NCBI GenBank assembly: GCA_040235375.1
Contig: JBECKQ010000321.1
Coordinates: 1 to 5,240, forward strand
Source: JBECKQ01 sp040235375
GTDB taxonomy: Bacteria; Planctomycetota; Phycisphaerae; UBA1845
Length of the DNA stretch: 5,240 nt
Direction of reading: 5' to 3'
Shown: positions 1 to 5,240 of the stretch, piece by piece
How the letters are laid out: every line of letters begins with the position of its first letter
Numbering within the stretch: the stretch's first letter is position 1
The notes under the pieces: model-generated
Told to the model about the DNA's origin: nothing
The model's database searches: none
The model's input: only the letters and a program-made list of their open reading frames with translations
Translations under genes and position numbers: made by a program

Positions 1-20
1 AACGATCCGCCGGCGCCAAC

Positions 21-24
21 GGAG
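21..24 (+). promoter_or_regulatory. Ribosome binding site for the GTG-started ferredoxin gene
   Basis: GGAG lies seven bases before the GTG at 32. It supports a GTG start, which gives a protein beginning M-Y-R-E-I-I-T-I-D, the normal N-terminus for this ferredoxin type. No promoter can be identified in the 20 bases upstream, so the gene may be internal to an operon that starts outside the window. Confidence 0.65.
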
Positions 25-31
25 ATCAGAC

Positions 32-841
32 GTGTATCGCGAAATCATCACCATCGACGAAGACAAGTGCGACGGCTGCGGCCTCTGCGTCCCCGCGTGC
101 GAAGAGGGCGCCATCCGCATCGTCAACGGCAAGGCGAAGCTGGTCGAGGACCGGCTGTGCGACGGCATGGGCGCCTGCCTCGGCCACTGTCCGCAGGGAG
201 CGATCAAGATCGAGCGGCGCGAAGCTGAGTCGTTTGACGCGTTCGCCGTCGCGAAGCACCTGGCCAAGCCGGCCGCACCGAAATCCAAACCGGCTACCCA
301 CGCCGGAGAGCGGCACAGCGCGGGCGGTTGCCCCGGCAGCCGCTTCGCGCTGTTCGCCGGGCCTGGTCAGGCTCCTGCCGCATGCCCGGCCCCCGCAAGC
401 GGACCGCGCGCCCAGACGGAATCGGCGCTGACGCACTGGCCGGTGCAGCTTCGCCTGCTGCCCGCCGCCGCGCCCGTGCTCGAGGGAGCGCATATACTGG
501 TGGCGGCGGACTGCGTGCCCGTGGCGTATGCCGGCTTCCATGCGGAGCTGCTGAGCGGCAGGGCCGTGGTGATCGCGTGCCCGAAGCTCGACGATCCTCG
601 CGGCTACGTCGAGAAGCTCGCGGAAATGCTCAGCCGCAACGCTCCGGCCAGCGTGACCGTCGCCCGGATGGAAGTGCCCTGCTGCATGGGGATCGTGCAG
701 ATGGTGCTTGCTGCACGGGAGATGGCCGAGAGCGACGTCGAAGTGGAAGAGATCGTTGTCGGCGTACGCGGCCAGTTGCTCGGCCGGCGCCGCTACCCCG
801 TCGATGGGCCGGTTACGCCAGTGACGGGATGCGGCACTTGA
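32..841 (+). CDS. [4Fe-4S] ferredoxin-like protein with long C-terminal domain
   Basis: Complete gene of 269 residues, GTG start, TGA stop. Residues 1-60 are a ferredoxin domain. The first cluster motif is complete (C13-x2-C16-x2-C19-x3-C23), although the usual Pro after the last Cys is Glu. The second has C43-x5-C49-x3-C53-P, with Met where the second Cys would be; C-D-G-x-G-A-C is usual for this group, so it may not hold a standard [4Fe-4S] cluster. A Pro/Ala-rich linker containing G-G-C100-P-G-S-R follows. The C-terminal domain (about 130-250) carries further conserved-looking Cys: A-D-C161, C183-P-K-L-D-D and M-E-V-P-C217-C218. The role is presumably cytoplasmic electron transfer. The partner is unknown; similar ferredoxins are found beside hydroxylamine reductase (hcp) in anaerobes, and the YgbA-type gene directly downstream fits a nitrosative-stress setting. 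That link is inference. No damage is seen. Confidence 0.93.
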   Translation: MYREIITIDEDKCDGCGLCVPACEEGAIRIVNGKAKLVEDRLCDGMGACLGHCPQGAIKIERREAESFDAFAVAKHLAKPAAPKSKPATHAGERHSAGGCPGSRFALFAGPGQAPAACPAPASGPRAQTESALTHWPVQLRLLPAAAPVLEGAHILVAADCVPVAYAGFHAELLSGRAVVIACPKLDDPRGYVEKLAEMLSRNAPASVTVARMEVPCCMGIVQMVLAAREMAESDVEVEEIVVGVRGQLLGRRRYPVDGPVTPVTGCGT

Positions 842-846
842 CACGT

Positions 847-1236
847 ATGTTGACGACGACCCCAATGACCCGCACCGCGCGATGCTCTCAGCGCAAGCTT
901 CGCCGCGACCTGCGTACGCTGGCTCGTTTCGTCGAGACTTACTGCCATGACAAACACGGCGAGCGTCCCACGTCGGTTGTGGCAATTAAGACGCACGATG
1001 TGACGGGTATCTGCGGCGGCCCGGTGACACTTTGCCGCGACTGCCAGAAGCTGCTGATGCACTCGTTCGTCAAGCGGACGACGTGCCCGTTTGATCCCAA
1101 GCCCGCCTGCAAAAAGTGCCCGAGCCACTGCTACGCGGCGAACTATCGAGAAGCGATGCGCAGCGTAATGAAGTACTCGGGCCGTCGGCTCGTGATGTCC
1201 GGCAGAATTCACTACCTATGGCATCTGCTTTTCTAG
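847..1236 (+). CDS. ygbA: YgbA family protein (nitrous oxide-stimulated promoter family)
   Basis: Small Cys-rich cytoplasmic protein of 129 residues from the ATG at 847. Numbering from there: an Arg-rich helix with L-R-T-L-A-R-F and C33; C63-x2-C66 in L-C-R-D-C-Q-K-L-L; then C80-P-F and C88-x2-C91-P-x-H-C95-Y, followed by R-E-A-M-R-S-V-M-K-Y-S-G and a hydrophobic end H-Y-L-W-H-L-L-F. This order matches the YgbA_NO family (PF11756), whose E. coli member is NsrR-regulated; the biochemical function is unknown. The Cys set suggests Zn or Fe-S binding (inference). The segment between C33 and C63 looks longer than usual. The start is uncertain: in-frame ATG codons lie at 829 (overlapping the ferredoxin gene by 13 bases), 847 and 865, with TTG at 838, and none has a clear Shine-Dalgarno sequence. 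Translation is probably coupled to the upstream gene. Stop is TAG at 1234-1236. Confidence 0.88.
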   Translation: MLTTTPMTRTARCSQRKLRRDLRTLARFVETYCHDKHGERPTSVVAIKTHDVTGICGGPVTLCRDCQKLLMHSFVKRTTCPFDPKPACKKCPSHCYAANYREAMRSVMKYSGRRLVMSGRIHYLWHLLF

Positions 1237-1243
1237 CCCGGCG

Positions 1244-1784
1244 ATGCGCTCCCTGTTGCCTGCAATCGCGCACGGCATCAGCGAGGAAGTCTCGACGGCC
1301 ATCGGCAGCACGCTGACGCAGTTCGCATACGCCGGCGGCCAGATGATCATGGAGCAGGACAGCGCCGGCAACGTGGCCACGTACGTGTACGGCGACGGCA
1401 TCGACGAGCTGATCCAGATGCGCCGCGCGCCGAACGACTACTACTACTATTGCGACGATCCGGGCCCGATGCTGGCGCTGACCGACTCGAACGGTCTCGT
1501 CGCCGAGCGGTACGAGTACCGGGACTACGGGCAGCCGGAATTCTACGACGCCCTCGGCAATCCGATCGGCGCCTCGGCCGTCGGCAATCCGTACCTGTTC
1601 ACCGGGCGGCGCTACGATTCAACGACCGGGCTGTACTACTTCCGCCGCCGGTATCTCGATCCGGTGGCGGGGGCGGTTCATCTCCCGCGATCCGGGGGGC
1701 GCATAGAACGACCAGGCAGGCATCGGTAACGCCTTCACGTACGCCGGCAACAACGCCTGGACGAACGGCGATCCGCTTGGCCTC
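1244..1784 (+). pseudogene. Rhs/YD-repeat protein C-terminal core, frameshifted remnant
   Basis: Only the end of an Rhs protein is present; the long upstream YD-repeat shell is missing. Frame of 1244: F-A-Y-A-G-G-Q, Y-V-Y-G-D-G-I-D-E-L, A-L-T-D-S-N-G-L-V-A-E-R-Y-E-Y, Y-L-F-T-G-R-R-Y-D-S-T-T-G-L-Y-Y and R-Y-L-D-P-V-A-G, the order of the Rhs-associated core domain. After D-P-V-A-G the frame is lost: one extra G in the run 1669-1673 shifts the continuation (R-F-I-S-R-D-P-G-G) to the frame starting at 1674. That frame then meets TAG at 1704-1706 and continues with N-D-Q-A-G-I-G-N-A-F-T-Y-A-G-N-N and N-G-D-P-L-G-L near 1764-1784. The usual H-x-D-H-L-G-S motif is also degraded (Y-C-D-D-P-G-P-M). 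In the literal frame, translation stops at 1727-1729. No ribosome site is seen before 1244, eight bases after the ygbA stop. In intact Rhs proteins the core shields a variable C-terminal toxin; here an HU fragment sits in that place. Confidence 0.85.
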
Positions 1785-1904
1785 GCGAGCCGCAAGGCGC
1801 TCAAGAAGGGCGACTGCATTTCGCTGGTCGGCTTCGGTTCGTTTACCGTATCCAACAGGCGTGCCGCCGGCGGCGGCCGCAATCCGCAGACCGGCGGTCG
1901 CGGC
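1785..1904 (+). pseudogene. HU/IHF-type DNA-binding protein, internal fragment
   Basis: In the same frame as the second part of the Rhs remnant, about 37 codons read as the middle of an HU protein: K-A-L-K-K-G-D, then I-S-L-V-G-F-G-S-F-T-V-S, then R-A-A-G-G-G-R-N-P-Q-T-G. These correspond to the end of helix 2, the beta strands and the DNA-binding arm of HU, including the conserved Pro of the arm tip (R-N-P-Q-T-G). The N-terminal dimerisation helix and the C-terminal helix are absent. Homology stops at about 1895, where I-K-I would be expected but G-R-G-L-D-H-P follows. The reading frame stays open to a stop at 2184-2186, but from about 1905 that stretch is a shadow of the DUF2723 gene. The fragment has no start of its own and cannot fold as HU. 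It is a displaced piece of a gene, or part of a chimeric Rhs tail. The identification rests on the motif string and is fairly secure for its length. Confidence 0.72.
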
Positions 1905-1932
1905 TTGGATCATCCTCATACAGCCGGCGCTG

Positions 1933-3402
1933 ATGCGTCGATGGCGCCTGGTGCTGCTGTGCACGGGGATGTTCCTTGCGGGCCTGCTCCCGTATGCGTA
2001 CCTGCCGTTGCGGGCCGCGGCGAAGCCGCCGATCAACTGGGGCGACCCGTCGACGTTCGAGCGGTTCGTGGCCCAGGTTACGCGGCGGCAGTACGGCGCG
2101 GTCGGACCGATGAAGACCGTCGAGCCGCGGTCACTGAAGCGTCTCGCGCGGCAGGCCGGCTACGTGGCGGAATCGGTGGCCGATGACTTGACCATATGGG
2201 TGAGCGTGCTGACCTGCGGGGGCGTCATGCTGCTCATACGCCGCGACCGCCGCGTGCTGCTGCTCGTGATCATGTGGGTGGCCGGTACCGGCCTGTTGTT
2301 CGCGATGCTGGCGAACTTCGATTTTGACCGGACGTCGTGGTGGGCGATGAGAGTGTCTCTGATTCCGGCGTCGCTGGGGCTGGCCGTGCCGATCGCCGTT
2401 CTGCTCGATGAGACCACGGTGTGGGTTGCGCGTCGTGCAACATCAGTGATAACGTCCACGGCGATTGTGGGAGCCATCGCGTGCGCCGTGCTTGCTGCAC
2501 CGTTGGTCACGCACTGGAAGGACTGCAACTACTCGAACTACTGGTTCGCCGAGGATCACGCCCGGAATCTGCTGGCCTGCATGATGCCGAATGCCCTGGT
2601 GTTTCCACCGGGCGATCACGCGGCGTTTCCGCTGGTGTACATGCTGATGGTCGAACACGTGCGTGACGACGTGCTGCTCGCCGACATCGACGGATATGTG
2701 CGCTCGGAACTGCTCGACGGCCGGCCAGAGGGTTCGCCGGAGCCGCCAGATGCATGGCTGATCCGCCGCGCGCACCGGCCGGCGTACTTCACGACCAAGG
2801 AGGCGCCACCGGTGGAGAATGCGAACTTCGTCCCTGCCGGATTGCTGTATCACCTGCTGCCGACTGACAAGCAGTTCGACAGCCGAGACCTTCTCGATCA
2901 ATGCCGCTATCGAAACTGGAAGACGCCGACGACCGTGGACTACGGCGCATCCATGATCATGGCCGATTACGAGTTCTTCGCCGGGCTGCAGGATCTCAAC
3001 GGTGGCGAGACGGCATCCGCGCGAACGCACTTTTCCACCTCCGCGAAATACGGATGGGGCATCAAAGAGCTGTTCAACAACATTGGCAGCGCGCTGGCGG
3101 AGCACCACCTCGAGGGCGATGCCAAGCCGTACTTCGAAGAAGCCGCCCGCCTGGACCCGCGGTACATGAGCCCGCGAAGGAACCTGGTGAGGCCGGCCAG
3201 CGTCCGCGGTGACTGGCACGAAGCCCGTTCAACGCTGGAGAACATCCTGCAAATCGAACCGGATGACTGCCGCGCATCGAACGAGCTCGGCTTCCTGCTG
3301 CGCGATCGATTCGCTGATGGCCCCGCCGCTGCCGATTGCTGGCGGCGATCATTGCGCGTGCGATCCGATCAGCCGCAGATCGCTCGAGCGCTTGCCGAGT
3401 GA
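1933..3402 (+). CDS. DUF2723 (TMEM260-like) membrane protein with TPR tail, N-terminally truncated
   Basis: An open frame of 489 residues is counted from the first in-frame ATG at 1933; family-like sequence (W-I-I-L-I-Q-P-A-L) begins slightly earlier, near 1906. Residues 5-25 form a membrane helix leading to P-Y-A-Y-L-P-L-R, I-N-W-G-D-P-S-T and R-R-Q-Y-G (to 55), the DUF2723 hallmark. Further hydrophobic segments lie near 86-102, 107-126, 141-158 and 170-190. A soluble part follows with N-Y-W-F-A-E-D-H-A-R-N-L-L (about 206-217) and P-P-G-D-H-A-A-F-P-L-V-Y (225-236), matching the family's G-D-N-D-T-F-P-L region. From about 380 TPR-like helix pairs run to the end (L-F-N-N-I-G-S-A-L-A; A-A-R-L-D-P; L-Q-I-E-P-D-D). 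DUF2723 proteins are GT-C-type glycosyltransferase relatives; human TMEM260 is a protein O-mannosyltransferase. The N-terminal GT-C part with the acidic D-S-G-E region is missing, replaced by the HU/Rhs fragments, so activity is doubtful. No ribosome site precedes 1933. The length without a stop suggests recent truncation. Confidence 0.8.
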   Translation: MRRWRLVLLCTGMFLAGLLPYAYLPLRAAAKPPINWGDPSTFERFVAQVTRRQYGAVGPMKTVEPRSLKRLARQAGYVAESVADDLTIWVSVLTCGGVMLLIRRDRRVLLLVIMWVAGTGLLFAMLANFDFDRTSWWAMRVSLIPASLGLAVPIAVLLDETTVWVARRATSVITSTAIVGAIACAVLAAPLVTHWKDCNYSNYWFAEDHARNLLACMMPNALVFPPGDHAAFPLVYMLMVEHVRDDVLLADIDGYVRSELLDGRPEGSPEPPDAWLIRRAHRPAYFTTKEAPPVENANFVPAGLLYHLLPTDKQFDSRDLLDQCRYRNWKTPTTVDYGASMIMADYEFFAGLQDLNGGETASARTHFSTSAKYGWGIKELFNNIGSALAEHHLEGDAKPYFEEAARLDPRYMSPRRNLVRPASVRGDWHEARSTLENILQIEPDDCRASNELGFLLRDRFADGPAAADCWRRSLRVRSDQPQIARALAE

Positions 3403-3731
3403 TTGGCCATCACCGCGAATCGCGCAGTCCGTACTCGTCCATGGAACGCCTTACCTGGCAAAAGGTTGCGTCAGCAGGCACTCTATTCGTCCTCGCTCTC
3501 CCGGTTCTGCGGATATCCTCTCTCCACACCCGTCGAAGAACGCCCCGAGATGACTCAACGGAACGGGCGGGATGGTCCGATATATCTGCGTTGGACTGTC
3601 CCAGGAATCGCCTCATCCGTCCGGTGGGACCCGCCACGGCCGCGGGGCGCGGGCAATCACGCAATTGGAGCCCATGTCGATGACCTCCTGCCGAAGACGG
3701 CGACGCATACGTTCCCCGGCATCACGGTGAA

Positions 3732-3747
3732 GGCGCCCGCGGGCGCC
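3732..3747. repeat. Perfect 16-bp palindrome
   Basis: GGCGCCCGCGGGCGCC reads the same on both strands. It is entirely G and C, sits about 90 bases before the sulfatase remnant, and has no T run after it, so it is not a standard terminator. A binding site for a dimeric regulator, or chance in GC-rich DNA, are both possible. Confidence 0.6.
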
Positions 3748-3752
3748 GTGGA

Positions 3753-3767
3753 CCTGCCCGCGGCAGG
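3753..3767. repeat. Short hairpin, 6-bp stem
   Basis: CCTGCC and GGCAGG pair across a CGC loop, five bases after the 16-bp palindrome. The stem is GC-rich but short and lacks a following T run. Confidence 0.45.
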
Positions 3768-3784
3768 CGTGCCGGCAGGCGTGC
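3762..3784. repeat. Tandem direct repeat, two 11-bp copies
   Basis: GGCAGGCGTGC occurs at 3762-3772 and again at 3774-3784, one base apart (12-bp period). Read in the frame of 3403 it gives a repeated A-G-V. It overlaps the right arm of the neighbouring hairpin. It probably arose by slippage. Confidence 0.6.
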
Positions 3785-3836
3785 TCGGCGCCAACCGCAG
3801 GCCGGTCGCCATCACCCAGGCGGCAACGGAATGACC

Positions 3837-3840
3837 GGAG
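3837..3840 (+). promoter_or_regulatory. Possible ribosome binding site for the sulfatase remnant
   Basis: GGAG lies five bases before the ATG at 3846 and favours that start over the ATG at 3831. The next in-frame ATG, at 3903, has a poorer upstream sequence but would give a leader of more normal length. Confidence 0.45.
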
Positions 3841-3845
3841 ATCCG

Positions 3846-5240
3846 ATGGAAAGAGGCGCAGGATCAGCCGTTGAACTGCGACCCATCTCGAGTGACTGCT
3901 CGATGATCTGCGAGGAGGCTCGCGCTCGCTCGGGCGCGGGCCTCCGCTCGTCTTGCATCAGGACGATCATCCGCGTCTCGCTCGCCGCCGTGCTGCCGCT
4001 TCTGCTGTGGACGGGCGCGGCGTGTCACCGTCACCAGCCGGCCGCCGCAGACGCGGCCCGCGCCAGATCTGTCTCGCGTACACCGCCAAACATCATCCTC
4101 ATCACGCTCTGCACGGTCCGCTACGATCACATGGGCGCGGCCGGCTACCCGCGTCCCACCACACCATTCCTGGACAGTCTCGCGGGGCGCGGCGTGTTCT
4201 TCGAGGAAGCCTCCAGCGCTTCTTCCTGGACCAGACCCTCGGTCGCGAGCATTCTCACCGGTCTCACTCCCAACGTGCACGGACTCACCGACGTGTCCCG
4301 CGGCCGCGACATCCGCAGCCGGGCGATCACGCCCAAGCGTGTGCTCGCCGATGGTATTCAAACGCTCGCCGAATGTCTCGGCGACGCAGGCTACGCCACC
4401 GCCGACCGGATCAACAACGTTCACGGTGGTGAGTTCTTCCATCTTACGCACGGGCTCGACGACGAGGTCACCGATCACACGATCGACGCGCCCCGCATGC
4501 TCGACGACTTCGCCCGGTGGCTGGGTACGACGGACGCTCGGCGGCCGTTCTTCTTCTTCATGCTCCCGCGCGGCGCGCACATCCCGTACGACCCGGACCA
4601 CAGCTACTACCGGTGATTCAATCGCTCGGCCGAAGCAGTCCCGCAGGACCGGTATGCCGAATACTGCCGTCGCCTGCGCCGCTAGGTCGAAGGAAGAGCA
4701 AGACACGGCCGCGCCGTGCCGGACGACCTGCAACGCCGCTGGGTCGATCTCTACGACGCCGAGTTGGCGCAGCTCGACGACGCCCTCAGCGCCCTGCCCG
4801 GCATCCTCCGAGACGCCGGCCGAATGACCGACACCGTCATCGTCGTCACCGCCGAACACGGCGAACGCCTCTTCGAGCACGGTCTGGTCGGCCACTGCCA
4901 GGGGCCCGACGCGGCGGTCGTGCACACACCGCTCATACTCTGCGGCCGGGGCGTCGCGGCCGGCCGGCGCTTCAGCCAAATCGTCCGCAGCGTCGACATT
5001 TACCGCACGCTCGCGTCGATGTTCGGGGCCACGCCGCCGCAGGACTTCCAGGGCGTCGACCTGGCGCCCCTGATCCACGGCGATCGGGAATTCCCTGAAC
5101 TGTCGGCCTTCTCCAGCTATCAGGGCGTGCATCACGCTCTGCGCGACGGCTGGTTCAAGCTGCACATGTGGCCTGGATCCCGCAGAACACTCTACGACCT
5201 GCGCAGCGACCGCCGCGAGCAGCACGACCTGTCAACGGCG
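3846..5240 (+). pseudogene. Sulfatase-superfamily lipoprotein gene with two in-frame stops, runs off window
   Basis: One frame carries the whole sulfatase fold to the last base. A basic segment (R-T-I-I-R) and hydrophobic stretch end in W-T-G-A-A-C, a weak lipobox with Cys at 4023-4025. Next come P-P-N-I-I-L-I-T-L-C-T-V-R-Y-D-H-M-G and S-S-W-T-R-P-S-V-A-S-I-L-T-G, the first two sulfatase motifs, and A-H-I-P-Y-D-P. TGA at 4614-4616 interrupts Y-Y-R/F-N-R-S and TAG at 4683-4685 interrupts R-R-L-R-R/V-E-G. Beyond them the family pattern resumes: V-I-V-V-T-A-E-H-G-E, G-R-G-V-A-A-G-R-R, D-F-Q-G-V-D-L-A-P-L and the C-terminal L-Y-D-L-R-S-D. Cys replaces the metal-binding Asp of I-D-T (codon 4110), and Glu replaces Asp of D-H-G (codon 4854). 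The nucleophile position is Thr (codon 4230), not the Cys/Ser of formylglycine sulfatases. Intact relatives cleave sulfate or phosphate esters in the cell envelope. Literal translation stops at 4616, giving a half protein. A decayed gene is the best reading. Confidence 0.85.
3914..3945. repeat. Strong inverted repeat inside the sulfatase leader
   Basis: GGAGGCTCGCGC (3914-3925) and GCGCGGGCCTCC (3934-3945) pair over 12 positions with a single T-G wobble and an 8-base loop. It lies within the putative coding start, upstream of the hydrophobic leader, and is not followed by a T run. It could form a stable hairpin in the 5' part of the transcript; no function is evident. Confidence 0.5.

Larger units (their letters stand above)
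3403..3830 (+). other. Stretch without a recognisable gene
   Basis: Two overlapping open frames exist but neither resembles a known family. One runs open from 3403 to 3834, with its first ATG at 3550, is Ala/Gly/Pro-rich, and ends in an ATGA overlap with the first possible sulfatase start. The other (ATG 3441 to TGA 3681-3683, 80 residues) begins with a short charged segment and a hydrophobic stretch (G-T-L-F-V-L-A-L-P-V-L) that could pass for a signal anchor, then turns Arg-rich. Neither has a ribosome site. No convincing promoter or terminator is visible. The last 100 bases hold a cluster of palindromes and direct repeats, listed separately. This may be spacer or debris of a further degraded gene. 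Confidence 0.5.

Noticed and set aside
328..846. Upstream extension of the YgbA reading frame to 328
   Set aside because: This part overlaps the ferredoxin gene in another frame and reads as Arg/Ala-rich nonsense; YgbA-like sequence starts only after about 829-865.
26..985. 319-codon minus-strand open frame opposite the ferredoxin gene
   Set aside because: The plus strand has a complete ferredoxin with cluster motifs and a ribosome site; the antisense product is low-complexity and spans the boundary of two real genes.
2443..3219. 258-codon minus-strand open frame opposite the DUF2723 gene
   Set aside because: The plus frame holds family motifs and TPR-like repeats; the antisense frame shows none.
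3732..3784. Rho-independent terminator or CRISPR-like repeat array
   Set aside because: No T run follows the stems, and there are only two adjacent 11-bp copies without unique spacers.
4614..4616. Selenocysteine at the TGA in the sulfatase
   Set aside because: The position lies in a non-catalytic segment after Y-Y-R, the family has no known Sec there, and a second nonsense codon follows 22 codons later.
1704..4685. Stop-codon reassignment as an explanation for TAG 1704, TGA 4614 and TAG 4683
   Set aside because: TGA and TAG both terminate intact genes in the window. The affected genes also show a frameshift or lost active-site residues, which fits decay better.
3864..5225. 453-codon open frame on the minus strand opposite the sulfatase
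   Set aside because: It is a codon-bias shadow: the plus strand carries clear sulfatase motifs throughout, while the minus-strand protein is Arg/Ala/Val-rich with no recognisable motif.

Overview
The window is high-GC DNA from a bacterium. A two-cluster ferredoxin, a YgbA-type protein, an Rhs remnant, a DUF2723/TPR membrane protein and a sulfatase with a lipoprotein-like leader together suggest an environmental Gram-negative, possibly Planctomycetota or a relative. That placement is inference: no rRNA or marker gene is present.

Region 1 (about 20-1236) is ordinary and well preserved. A GTG-started [4Fe-4S] ferredoxin-like protein is followed, touching or overlapping, by a YgbA-family protein ('nitrous oxide-stimulated promoter' family). 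Both families are associated with nitrosative-stress regulons in other bacteria, so this looks like a small operon for handling NO or hydroxylamine stress. Its 5' part may lie upstream of the window.

Region 2 (about 1237-3402) is a mosaic of gene pieces. Eight bases after the ygbA stop comes the C-terminal core of an Rhs/YD-repeat protein. It is broken by one extra G in a G run near 1669-1673 and by an in-frame TAG at 1704. The Rhs core ends at its usual N-G-D-P-L-G-L boundary and runs directly into about 37 codons of an HU/IHF-type DNA-binding protein, covering only the middle of HU. Within a few bases after that, in another frame, begins a DUF2723 (TMEM260-like, GT-C fold) membrane protein. 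It lacks its N-terminal catalytic part but is open for about 490 codons and ends in TPR repeats.

Region 3 (3403-3830) has no recognisable gene. It holds a perfect 16-bp palindrome, a short hairpin and a tandem 11-bp repeat close together. Region 4 (about 3831 to the window end) is a sulfatase-superfamily gene that stays in one frame to the last base. It is interrupted by TGA at 4614 and TAG at 4683, and two metal-site positions are changed, so it is best read as a pseudogene running off the window.

The window does not show a convincing new system. Its interesting feature is the contrast between an intact stress operon and an adjacent decayed mosaic: an Rhs/HU/DUF2723 three-way join and a sulfatase with two nonsense codons. 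Either this is a genuine site of repeated rearrangement and gene decay, or part of it is an assembly or sequencing artefact. Reads spanning the joins would decide.
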